Shown here: positions 17,016-24,956 of the stretch, in pieces
Layout of the letters: each line of letters starts with the position of its first letter
Position numbering within the stretch: position 1 is the first letter of the stretch
DNA from: Actinobacteria bacterium casp-actino5
GTDB taxonomy: Bacteria; Actinomycetota; Acidimicrobiia; Acidimicrobiales; Ilumatobacteraceae
NCBI GenBank assembly: GCA_001510385.1
Contig: LFFE01000031.1
Coordinates: 1-42,706, forward strand
Reading direction: 5' to 3'
Length of the DNA stretch: 42,706 bases
Position numbers and translations under genes: made by a program
Notes under the pieces: model-generated
What the model was told of the DNA's origin: nothing
Databases searched by the model: none
Seen by the model: the letters and a program-made list of their open reading frames with translations, nothing else

Positions 17016-17780
17016 ATGCAAGAAGAGCGCTTTCAACCAATCGACGACACCCCACCGTCGAACGCGCTCACCATCGCATCGTCGTCACAGCCAACTCTCC
17101 ACCTCACAGAGTGGCCATTTGATGTAACGATCGCAATGCTGGTCCAAGCAGACCACACCATTGAGATCGACTCACATCATCTCGTCGAACTCATCGAGCG
17201 GGCGTCAGCGCTAGGGGTACGAAAAATTCGGACTGGGGCTCTGCGGGCCACCTCGGCTCAGCGTGTCCTCGCACAGGGGTTTGATGTCATCGACACGCTT
17301 GCGCTGCTGTCATTCGATCTGTCACAACCGATCCCCCACCGACGGGAGAGTTCTCGAATTCAACCGCTGCGTCGTCGGCATTACGAGCAGGCGGAAGCGG
17401 TCGACCTTGACGCGTTTGGGCCAAAGTGGGCTCAGCACCGCAACGCATTACGTGACACGCGACAGGCCACACTGCATTCTCGAAGTCGACGAGTGAGTGG
17501 CGACAACGAGCCGGTGATCGGTTTTGCATTATCGGGATACACCAATGACGTCGGTTACTTGCAACGCCTTGCGGTTTCTCCATCTCATTCTGGGCGTGGT
17601 ATCGGATGGTCCCTGTCATGTGATGCTCTGCGATGGATGGAGCAACGTGGTTGCGAACGAGTACTCGTCAACACATCCGTGCAGAACAGCGCCGCTTTGC
17701 GTCTTTATGAACGCATCGGATTTTCTGAACTGCCTGAACAACTCACGATTGCTGAAATTGAGATGGACATTCCCAAATGA
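17016..17780 (+). CDS. GNAT family N-acetyltransferase
   Basis: The C-terminal half of this 254-residue protein has a GNAT core: VIGFALSG, YLQRLAVSPSHSGRGIG (acetyl-CoA binding, SGRGIG) and VLVNTSVQNSAALRLYERIGF. The N-terminal ~110 residues are less typical and may be a degenerate second GNAT fold. The substrate is unknown. Its ATG at 17016 is preceded by AGGGAGA. The stop overlaps the next gene's start as ATGA at 17777-17780, so it is coupled to the DUF6049-like gene. In mycobacteria this place between cca and the DUF6049 gene is taken by a Nudix hydrolase gene; here a GNAT gene takes it. Confidence 0.85.
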   Translation: MQEERFQPIDDTPPSNALTIASSSQPTLHLTEWPFDVTIAMLVQADHTIEIDSHHLVELIERASALGVRKIRTGALRATSAQRVLAQGFDVIDTLALLSFDLSQPIPHRRESSRIQPLRRRHYEQAEAVDLDAFGPKWAQHRNALRDTRQATLHSRSRRVSGDNEPVIGFALSGYTNDVGYLQRLAVSPSHSGRGIGWSLSCDALRWMEQRGCERVLVNTSVQNSAALRLYERIGFSELPEQLTIAEIEMDIPK

Positions 17781-19927
17781 TGGGAATTGCTCGACGACGC
17801 CATTGCGCAAGTGCGGCAGGTCTCGCAACAGTGTTGCTGGCTGCACTGCTTGCGAATGCTGCTCCATTGGCGCGCGCCTCAGTTACCGCCGATACGGAGA
17901 CCTCCGGGCTTCGTCTTATCGCATCAACATTTTTTGCGGATGACAGTGTGTCGCTCACCTACGACCTTGTCGTGAATACCCCCGAAATCACTCAACCAAC
18001 GACCGTTGCGGCAGATCGTCCCTCCCCCACGGGTGATGAGGTCAGCACGTCATCGTCGTCAATCAACGCAACTCCGTCGACGACCCTTGGTGCCTCTCAA
18101 GGCGCGGATCCTTCCGAGATCGCCCCACCAGGCGTTTACGAGCCGGCCATGATCGTGCGTGTCGCCATCCACCGTCCGCTCAATGGTGAGTCGTTGACCG
18201 ATGTGGTCACTGGAAACGCGGGAGACGTTATTGATGTTGTGACCGCACCTCTGAATCAATTTGCGGCGCGTGATGTTGCAACAAATACTGTCTCGCTCAA
18301 CATTGATGTGCCTCTTCAAATGCGATCGAGTTATCTCGCTTACCTCGGGGATGTTCTCGAATACGTCGATCCTGGAATCACTCCAATTTCAGTTTCGATT
18401 ATCCGCGGCACAACAGTCATCGCCCATGACGTCACGTTGATCGATGTTGGATGGCAGTACGTCGATGCTGCACCACTCACGATGTCAACTGTTGCACACA
18501 TCGCAGGTCGTTCGACCTTGACTTCACCAGGAGATGGTTCGCTATCCGCTGAAGATATTTCGCGCGTGAACAACGAGTTGAGTCACCTTGCCTCTCTCCT
18601 CATCATCTCTCGGATTCCAATCTCGCTCGCAATTGCACCTGAACTTGCTCCGCTCCTTGTGGACGGCACGATCGCCTCCTCGGAAATCGACGTCGACTTC
18701 GATCAACTCCTCGTCGACAACGGGGGTGAGTTGCTCTCCCTCCCACTGCGCAACGTCGACCCATCTGCCGCTGCTCGTGCCGGGCTAGCTGAACGATTCG
18801 CTACAGAACTTGATGCTGGCAATCTGTCCCTTCAGAACGCCTTTCCCTCACACATCCCCACTCGCACTATCTGGCTTGTTGACGAGAGCGCAACATCTGA
18901 CATTGTCACCGAAGAAGGGGCATTGCTTCTTGGTGATCTTGGTGTTCAACGTCTTGTTATGAACGGTGACGCGTATGCCGGCGGAATACCTCACGACAGC
19001 CTTGATGTCACCCTTCCTGGGTTGTATGCCGTGGGATCAGCAGCGCTACCGGTAACCATCGCCGACCATTCCGTCGCCCCTTCTGCGACATCAGTAGACA
19101 CAGCAACCGACCAAGCAGTGCTCGTCACTGCCCAAATCATGGAACGTCGTCATGCGCGTCCAGAGATGGCTCGGTCAATCATTCTGACATCGACTAACTT
19201 CGCAGTTCCCAATGCTGAAGTGCTTCTTGCGATTGAGCGCATGCTTACTGACGATCCCACCGTGCAATTCACAACGGCATCTGCGCTTCCATTGCTAACC
19301 GCCTCAAATCGTGCGCTAGTTAATTCAACTACTCCCTCAATTGATCTTTCGCAGCGACAGCTCACTGCTGATTCGCTGCGCGGCCTCATCGATGACACCG
19401 CCAGCATGTTGGGGATTAGTAACCCGCAAGTCACGAGATGGAACGAACTGCTCGACGATCTCTTTGATGGAAGAGGCGACGGGAAATTTGTCGTTGACAT
19501 GATCGATCTTGTGACTGCAGAGACCACTGAGGTCCGAAATCGGGTGTCTGTTCCGATGAGTGGCACCGTCAACCTGACGGGCCGCGATACGCCGCTTCCG
19601 CTCGTCATTGAGAACAGTGGAACCGAGCCACTTACTGTCCTTGTACGACTAAATGCCCCGCGACTCATTGTCCCAGAAGATCCAGTACGAACCGTGCTGC
19701 TCCCAGGAACAAACTCTCTTCAGGTCCCGGTTGAAGCGCGCACAAATGGATCGTTTGAGGTTGAAATTGAAGTGTTGTCGCCCGCTCAAACTCCGGTGGT
19801 GAGTGGTGTCACCATCACGACCACCGCAATGACGCTGTCTGGGTTTGGTCGCCTCGTCGGCTTCGGCTTGATCCTTGTTTTGATTTCGTGGTGGATCAGT
19901 CATCTGCGTCAACAGCGGCGACAGTGA
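17777..19927 (+). CDS. Secreted membrane-anchored DUF6049-like protein
   Basis: This 716-residue protein has an N-terminal signal sequence (basic start, then GLATVLLAALLANAAPLARA), a large extracytoplasmic part and a single C-terminal membrane helix (LVGFGLILVLISWWI) with a short basic tail. It corresponds in place and layout to Rv3909 of Mycobacterium tuberculosis (DUF6049). A Ser/Thr-rich, low-complexity linker lies at about 75-115. A region near 555-690 looks like a beta-sandwich (PLPLVIENSGTEPLTVLVRL). Function is unknown; context points to the envelope. In mycobacteria the next gene is murJ (Rv3910), but here the next gene is the kinase, 108-117 bases on. The gene is coupled to the GNAT by an ATGA overlap. 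Confidence 0.75.
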   Translation: MMGIARRRHCASAAGLATVLLAALLANAAPLARASVTADTETSGLRLIASTFFADDSVSLTYDLVVNTPEITQPTTVAADRPSPTGDEVSTSSSSINATPSTTLGASQGADPSEIAPPGVYEPAMIVRVAIHRPLNGESLTDVVTGNAGDVIDVVTAPLNQFAARDVATNTVSLNIDVPLQMRSSYLAYLGDVLEYVDPGITPISVSIIRGTTVIAHDVTLIDVGWQYVDAAPLTMSTVAHIAGRSTLTSPGDGSLSAEDISRVNNELSHLASLLIISRIPISLAIAPELAPLLVDGTIASSEIDVDFDQLLVDNGGELLSLPLRNVDPSAAARAGLAERFATELDAGNLSLQNAFPSHIPTRTIWLVDESATSDIVTEEGALLLGDLGVQRLVMNGDAYAGGIPHDSLDVTLPGLYAVGSAALPVTIADHSVAPSATSVDTATDQAVLVTAQIMERRHARPEMARSIILTSTNFAVPNAEVLLAIERMLTDDPTVQFTTASALPLLTASNRALVNSTTPSIDLSQRQLTADSLRGLIDDTASMLGISNPQVTRWNELLDDLFDGRGDGKFVVDMIDLVTAETTEVRNRVSVPMSGTVNLTGRDTPLPLVIENSGTEPLTVLVRLNAPRLIVPEDPVRTVLLPGTNSLQVPVEARTNGSFEVEIEVLSPAQTPVVSGVTITTTAMTLSGFGRLVGFGLILVLISWWISHLRQQRRQ

Positions 19928-20044
19928 ACGCGTCATTGACCCACCAAGTTGCCGACGCTATTGCAGGTTCTGAGAATGAGATTTCGGAACCCGATTGGAT
20001 TTCCCCGATCGTGAGGCCAAGTCGCACTAGCGTTCGTGTCGTCC

Positions 20045-21766
20045 ATGACCTCCTTCGATGACTCCCACGGCTCGCCAAGCCAGCTTGAGGACGCCCAAGT
20101 TCTGGCTGGGCGTTATCGTCTTGACCGCCGGATTGGTCAAGGCGGTATGGCAGAGGTATGGGTTGCAATCGACGAGCAACTTGATCGACGTGTCGCCGTT
20201 AAGTGGTTGAAGTCAAATTTGGCGACTGATGAAGTTGTCGCTGAGCGATTTCGACGAGAAGCGATTGCAGTTGCTCGGCTTAACCATCCCAACATCGTTT
20301 CGGTTCATGACATGTTCGAGCACGATGGACGCCAAGCGGTGGTCATGCAATTAGTCGAGGGGCGCAGCCTTCGACAGGTGCTCGACAGCCAGAAGCGGCT
20401 CGGGCCTGAGCTCACGATTCATATCGGTGCGTCTGTTGCTGCAGCATTAGATGCCGCCCACGCTGCTGGATTCGTTCATCGGGATGTAAAGCCGGGGAAC
20501 ATTCTCGTCACTGAAGATGGTCGCGTTCTGCTCACCGATTTTGGGATTGCAAAAGGACTTGACGGGGTCGAAGACGACCTCACCAGCGACAACGTCATGA
20601 TGGGCACTGCGAAATATCTTTCGCCAGAGCAGGTGCGTGGACACAAACTTGACGGTCGAGCCGATCTGTATTCACTTGCGCTCGTGCTGTACGAATGCCT
20701 TGCAGGTCGCGTTCCGTTTCTTGGTCAGTCTGACGCTGACACCGCACTTGCCCGCCTGCAGCGCGATCCAACCGACCTCGCACATCTTCGGCCGACGCTT
20801 CCAATCAGCCTTGTCAATCTCATCCACCGGACTCTTGCTCGTAATCCTGCACATCGTCCAGCAACTGGTGGTGAACTTCGTCAAGAGTTGATGAATGTCG
20901 ATACGACACCGCCACAAATTGATGGAACGCCAATCGAGCCTCCAACTCCTCGCCTCCAGCCTGTTCGGCCAGGTGAGTCAGGTCGCCTTCCGCGGGTCGA
21001 CACGATGATCGCTCCAACTGTTACCGAACCTGCTCCGGTCATCCCCACAACACTTTTTGATGATCCGTCAGTTGGTGCACCTCGAGTTATTCGGCGACCC
21101 TGGATTCCAATTGCGCTTGCGAATGCCGTGGTGATCTTCCTTATCGCAGCGCTGATCATCGCAAACCGAAATGGTGACTCCTCTTCAAACGTCTCGCCAC
21201 TACCTGATCTCACGACGTCACCGGTGGTTGAACGAGATATCGAAGATTCGATCATCCTTGATGACATTGAAGATTCGTTGTCACCTGAGACTCAGATGCC
21301 GGTGAGTTCAACCTCGATTGAGCTCACCGCATGGGATCCGTTCGGTGACAACGGATCTGAAAATGATGCGCAGGCCCCTCTCGCCGTTGCAGATGGCAGT
21401 CGGGATACCGCATGGTCAACCGAGTGTTACAACGATCAATACCTTGGAGCAAAGCCTGGTGTTGGTCTCATCGTGAGTCTTCCTCAATTGTCGAACGGAC
21501 GTCTCGAGTTCGAGACGCTCAATGCGCCATTCCAGATTGAGATCTACCGAACGGATGCTGTCGAACCGCCACTTGCTCTTGAGTCGTGGACACAGGTTGG
21601 CTCAATGAGTTACGGAAATGAACCAGGTGCTGTCTCAGTGCCTGTCGATGAAGCGTCAACACATCTTGCAATCTGGCTGAAAGGACTCGGACCAGATGAA
21701 GCCTGCTCTTCGGCGAACCCTTACAGGGGACGAATCGGTGAACTGCAGTGGCTAACGAACCCCTGA
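20045..21766 (+). CDS. Membrane Ser/Thr kinase with external sugar-binding-like domain
   Basis: The cytosolic kinase domain starts near residue 25. Counting from GTG 20036 (three residues before the chosen ATG), the motifs are GQGGMAEV 34-41, Lys56 in VAVKW, HRDVKPGN with Asp150 and Asn155, DFG with Asp168, and GTAKYLSPEQ. All catalytic residues are intact and it is an RD kinase. A Pro/Thr-rich linker (about 290-350), one membrane helix (356-377) and an external domain of about 150 residues follow; the latter has a discoidin/carbohydrate-binding look (DGSRDTAWSTECYND ... YRGRIGELQWL). PASTA repeats are absent. This is the layout of the C-terminal half of mycobacterial MviN/Rv3910, there a pseudokinase fused behind MurJ. 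It overlaps sigM by 19 bases. Confidence 0.88.
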   Translation: MTSFDDSHGSPSQLEDAQVLAGRYRLDRRIGQGGMAEVWVAIDEQLDRRVAVKWLKSNLATDEVVAERFRREAIAVARLNHPNIVSVHDMFEHDGRQAVVMQLVEGRSLRQVLDSQKRLGPELTIHIGASVAAALDAAHAAGFVHRDVKPGNILVTEDGRVLLTDFGIAKGLDGVEDDLTSDNVMMGTAKYLSPEQVRGHKLDGRADLYSLALVLYECLAGRVPFLGQSDADTALARLQRDPTDLAHLRPTLPISLVNLIHRTLARNPAHRPATGGELRQELMNVDTTPPQIDGTPIEPPTPRLQPVRPGESGRLPRVDTMIAPTVTEPAPVIPTTLFDDPSVGAPRVIRRPWIPIALANAVVIFLIAALIIANRNGDSSSNVSPLPDLTTSPVVERDIEDSIILDDIEDSLSPETQMPVSSTSIELTAWDPFGDNGSENDAQAPLAVADGSRDTAWSTECYNDQYLGAKPGVGLIVSLPQLSNGRLEFETLNAPFQIEIYRTDAVEPPLALESWTQVGSMSYGNEPGAVSVPVDEASTHLAIWLKGLGPDEACSSANPYRGRIGELQWLTNP

Positions 21767-22350
21767 ACGACTCCGAGTTAGTTCAACGAGCGCAAGAGGG
21801 CGACCGCGACGCTCTTGGCGTCGTGCTGCAGGCCCAATACCAACGGGTGTTCGCGGTCTGCTACCGGATGTTAGGAGACCGCTCTTCCGCCGAGGATCAA
21901 TCACAGGAGGCACTACTTCGTATCGCACGTGGAATTACCACATTCGAAGGAAATTCAACGTTTGGCACCTGGTGTCACCGAGTGGCGACCACGACATGCC
22001 TGGACGAACTTCGTCGACAACGGCGACGTCTTCTGACGACCAGCCTCACCCAAGATGACGACTCGGATCTTGAGATTTCAGACGACGTGGATATCACGAC
22101 TTCAATCGAGTGGAGTGATGTACGAGCCGACATTCGATCGGCCCTTGATGCAATCCCTATTGAATTTGCGAGGGCGGTCGTCATGCGCGATGTGCTTGAA
22201 CTCGATTACGTCGACATTGCTGAGTTGAGCGGAATCGCACTAGGGACTGTGAAGTCCAGAATTTCTCGCGGCCGAGCATTGCTTGCTGAATTACTTGGTG
22301 GGAACCGTGACGGTGATGTTGAACGTCTAACCAATGGAGACGAGCAATGA
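21748..22350 (+). CDS. sigM: ECF sigma factor, SigM-like
   Basis: This 200-residue protein is a group-4 sigma factor. Region 2 covers about residues 10-95 (VFAVCYRMLGDRSSAEDQSQEALLRIARG, FGTWCHRVATTTCLDELRR). Region 4 covers about 125-185 with the helix-turn-helix VDIAELSGIALGTVKSRISRGRALL. It replaces the housekeeping sigma at a set of promoters, here likely for envelope or oxidative stress, as with SigM at the same chromosomal place in mycobacteria. The GTG start at 21748 lies inside the kinase gene's end, and its stop forms ATGA with the next gene, so kinase, sigma and anti-sigma are coupled. No match to a typical SigM promoter was found nearby. Confidence 0.9.
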   Translation: MANEPLNDSELVQRAQEGDRDALGVVLQAQYQRVFAVCYRMLGDRSSAEDQSQEALLRIARGITTFEGNSTFGTWCHRVATTTCLDELRRQRRRLLTTSLTQDDDSDLEISDDVDITTSIEWSDVRADIRSALDAIPIEFARAVVMRDVLELDYVDIAELSGIALGTVKSRISRGRALLAELLGGNRDGDVERLTNGDEQ

Positions 22351-23099
22351 GTGACGACAACATCAATCAAGTCGCACCAGACGAGGGCGATGCAGATGCA
22401 GTTGTTGTTGCGCGTCTTCGCTCCGCTCTACTCGATGATGTCGCTGTTAACGAGAGCACCCAAGCGCAGGCAATTCTGGCTGCGATTGAAGAGATCGATC
22501 GTGATTCGTCGACCGGTGCTGTCGCCGACCTGTCGTCTCATCGACGAACTCGATCGAACTCATGGCTTCAAATAGCGGCAGCAGTCGTCGCCGTTGCGAT
22601 CGGCGCCGGCGTGTTCTTGCGACTGCAAACCGGTGGCGACGATTCCATTGAACTCTCCATTAAGGAGTCCGCCGTTCAACGATCGCAGGCTGATGCAGCA
22701 GATGCGGAAATGGCCGACGATGCAAACGACGCTGTCGGCGGAGCAGTGCCTGAAGCAGAGTCGTTGGAGAGCTCCGTTGCTTCGGAAGAGTTAATGGAGT
22801 TGGAGGAAGAGATGGCTCTCGAGTCAGAGGCAACAGCCGATATGGCCTATGAGGCCTCTGCCCTTACCTCAATTTCGCGTGAGCAACTTCCTGAGTTCGT
22901 CAATGAATTGCTTGCCCAAAGAGGCATTCGCACACTGATTGGCTCTGTCTGCAGCATTAACGAGGGCGAGTTGCTCGCCGATGTCGAACTTGATGGCCAA
23001 CTCGTGTCAATCGTTCGTGACATAACATTGACAACCGTTGTTGCGATCAATCTCTCTACATGTGAAGTGATTGCGGAGGTCACGCCCAATGATGAGTAA
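22347..23099 (+). CDS. Probable membrane anti-sigma factor for SigM
   Basis: This 250-residue protein follows the sigma gene with an ATGA overlap, the usual place of a cognate anti-sigma. It has a short acidic N-terminal cytosolic part (1-72), one membrane helix (73-93), a very acidic Ala/Glu/Asp-rich external spacer (about 110-168) and a small C-terminal domain (170-250) containing two cysteines (about 202 and 239). No zinc anti-sigma motif HxxxC is present in the cytosolic part, so it is not a ZAS protein. The anti-sigma role is inferred from position and topology, not from a conserved domain. Confidence 0.7.
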   Translation: MSDDNINQVAPDEGDADAVVVARLRSALLDDVAVNESTQAQAILAAIEEIDRDSSTGAVADLSSHRRTRSNSWLQIAAAVVAVAIGAGVFLRLQTGGDDSIELSIKESAVQRSQADAADAEMADDANDAVGGAVPEAESLESSVASEELMELEEEMALESEATADMAYEASALTSISREQLPEFVNELLAQRGIRTLIGSVCSINEGELLADVELDGQLVSIVRDITLTTVVAINLSTCEVIAEVTPNDE

Positions 23100-23147
23100 C
23101 CGGTGCGCACCGGCTCAACGGTTCCGTTCGAACTGCAGTCGATCGGA
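23100..23147. repeat. Palindrome and inverted repeat between anti-sigma and next gene
   Basis: CCGGTGCGCACCGG at 23100-23113 is a perfect 14-bp palindrome directly after the anti-sigma stop codon. Downstream, GTTCCG at 23121-23126 and CGGAAC at 23144-23149 form a second inverted repeat. No T-run follows either. They could be a weak terminator or an operator in front of the next gene. Confidence 0.35.
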
Positions 23148-23212
23148 ACGAAATACTTCAAAATCGCGGCGCAGGGTGCCGAATACATCGCAACTTCACT
23201 ACAGTCCTGTGA

Positions 23213-23551
23213 ATGGTCGGCAATCCGTTCACCAATGACGACTGGGCAGCTGAGACAGCTGAGCGTGTCGAGAGTGCGGTTGGAACCGTTCGCGACCGCG
23301 TCACCAACAACATCGTCAAAGTTGTGCGCGGCATTGTGTTTGGACTGATCAGCCTCATCCTGGGTATTGCGCTACTGGTCATTGCGCTCATCATGGTGAC
23401 CCGTGCGGTTCAGTCCGGAATCAGCCTCTTCACCGGCAATTCCGGCATTGGTCACAGTCGATCGGTGTATGTGAGTTATCTCATCTCCGGATTGTTGATG
23501 CTGTTGGCGGGCGGGCTTGTCATGCGGCGCCGACGCTCACCTGACACCTGA
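23213..23551 (+). CDS. Small two-helix membrane protein, unknown
   Basis: This 112-residue protein has a charged N-terminal amphipathic region (about 1-38), a long hydrophobic helix (GIVFGLISLILGIALLVIALIMV), a short loop with Ser and Gly, and a second helix (YLISGLLMLLAGGLVM) ending in a basic RRRRSPD tail. I do not recognise a family. It lies between the anti-sigma candidate and trxB on the same strand. No clear Shine-Dalgarno sequence precedes the ATG at 23213. Confidence 0.65.
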   Translation: MVGNPFTNDDWAAETAERVESAVGTVRDRVTNNIVKVVRGIVFGLISLILGIALLVIALIMVTRAVQSGISLFTGNSGIGHSRSVYVSYLISGLLMLLAGGLVMRRRRSPDT

Positions 23552-23580
23552 TCTGACAGATCGTTAACTTGGAGAATTAC

Positions 23581-24528
23581 ATGGAAGCTACACACGAACG
23601 CGTCATCATTATTGGCTCAGGCCCGGCAGGTTTGACTGCCGCCATCTACACCGCTCGTGCAAGTCTCGCGCCTCTCGTCATTGAAGGAGAGCCGTCATCG
23701 ACAAGTGATCAACCAGGCGGGCAGTTGATGTTGACCACTGAAGTGGAAAACTTCCCAGGGTTCCCAGATGGCATCATGGGACCAGAGTTGATGATGAACT
23801 TCCGTTCACAAGCAGAGCGTTTTGGCGCCAAATTCGTCACTGAAAAAGTCACAAATATCGACTTCTCTTCGCGCCCGTTCAAGGTGTGGGTTCGGGACGA
23901 GGAGTACCACGCCGACGCTGTCATTGTTTCTACAGGCGCGCGTTCGCTCATGCTTGGCCTCGAAGAGGAACGGCGACTGATCGGGCACGGGCTCTCAACA
24001 TGCGCGACCTGTGACGGCTTCTTCTTCCGTGACCACCACATCGCGGTCGTTGGAGGTGGCGACTCCGCTATCGAAGAAGCCTCATTCCTCACAAAATTTG
24101 CATCAAAGGTCACACTTATCCATCGTCGCAATGAGTTCAGGGCATCAAAAATTATGCAGGAACGGGCGTTTGCAAATCCAAAAATTGAAGTTCTATGGAA
24201 TCACACGGTGACGAAAATTGATGGTGCCGACAAGGTCGACGGGATTGAAGTGACGAACACAATTGACGGATCCGTCTCAACGCTGCCTGTGACAGGTGTG
24301 TTCATTGCGATCGGCCATCGACCTAACACCGATCTTTTCGCCGGTGTACTCGATATGGATGAGTCGGGCTACCTGCAAACGAAACCTGATTCGTCGTATA
24401 CGAATATTGATGGCGTGTTCGCCTGCGGTGATGTGCAGGACCATACGTATCGTCAAGCGATTACCGCAGCAGGGTCTGGCTGTATGGCCGCAATTGATAC
24501 TGAACGGTGGCTTGAAGCTCAGCATTAA
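23581..24528 (+). CDS. trxB: Thioredoxin reductase (NADPH)
   Basis: This 315-residue flavoenzyme passes electrons from NADPH to thioredoxin. It has the FAD-binding GSGPAGLTAAIY near the N-terminus, the redox-active CATCDG motif, the NADPH-binding GGGDSAIEEA, IHRRNEFRAS, and the C-terminal FAD motif GVFACGDVQD. The length is typical. The ATG at 23581 is chosen because GGAG lies six bases upstream; a TTG four codons earlier overlaps that site. It is followed by trxA after 95 bases. Confidence 0.97.
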   Translation: MEATHERVIIIGSGPAGLTAAIYTARASLAPLVIEGEPSSTSDQPGGQLMLTTEVENFPGFPDGIMGPELMMNFRSQAERFGAKFVTEKVTNIDFSSRPFKVWVRDEEYHADAVIVSTGARSLMLGLEEERRLIGHGLSTCATCDGFFFRDHHIAVVGGGDSAIEEASFLTKFASKVTLIHRRNEFRASKIMQERAFANPKIEVLWNHTVTKIDGADKVDGIEVTNTIDGSVSTLPVTGVFIAIGHRPNTDLFAGVLDMDESGYLQTKPDSSYTNIDGVFACGDVQDHTYRQAITAAGSGCMAAIDTERWLEAQH

Positions 24529-24576
24529 ACGCCTGTGCCAACCAACACCACATTGGTCGCGGTAGTCTCGACGTAC

Positions 24577-24598
24577 GCCCTAAAGATCTCCTTTGGGC
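24577..24598 (+). terminator. Hairpin between trxB and trxA
   Basis: GCCC-T-AAAG pairs with CTTT-GGGC around the loop ATCTC, leaving one bulged T. It sits 26 bases before the trxA start. It could attenuate read-through from trxB or be part of the trxA leader. The T-run after it is weak. Confidence 0.35.
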
Positions 24599-24623
24599 AT
24601 CCATTTGTAAAGGAAAGGCTGAC

Positions 24624-24956
24624 ATGGCTTCAATCAATCTGACCACCAGCACCTTCGACGAGACAGTGGGAGCCTCCAATGTTCCTGTGGTGGTTGACTT
24701 CTGGGCCGAGTGGTGTGGACCATGCAAAATGGTCGCTCCAATCCTCGACGAAATCGCTACCGAGAACGCCGGGCAAATGACAATTGCAAAACTCAATGTT
24801 GATGAAAATCCTGATATTGCGATGCGTTACCAAGTCATGAGTATCCCAACGATGATCGTGTTCAATGGCGGGGAAGCCGTCCACCGGATCGTCGGGGCAA
24901 AGAGCAAGTCAGCTCTCCTCGAGGAGTTCGGAACATTTCTGGGCAACTCCCACTGA
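24624..24956 (+). CDS. trxA: Thioredoxin
   Basis: This 110-residue protein has the thioredoxin fold with the active site WAEWCGPCKMVAP near residue 33, VDENPDIAMRYQVMSIPTMIVFNGG with the cis-proline, and a C-terminal helix. It reduces protein disulfides in the cytosol with electrons from TrxB. AGGAAAGG precedes the ATG. Its TGA stop overlaps the apparent CTG start of the CwlM-like gene by three bases. Confidence 0.97.
   Translation: MASINLTTSTFDETVGASNVPVVVDFWAEWCGPCKMVAPILDEIATENAGQMTIAKLNVDENPDIAMRYQVMSIPTMIVFNGGEAVHRIVGAKSKSALLEEFGTFLGNSH

Noticed and set aside
23121-23170. GGAAC as a SigM -35 element upstream of the 112-residue membrane protein
   Set aside because: No suitable -10 partner at the right distance was found.
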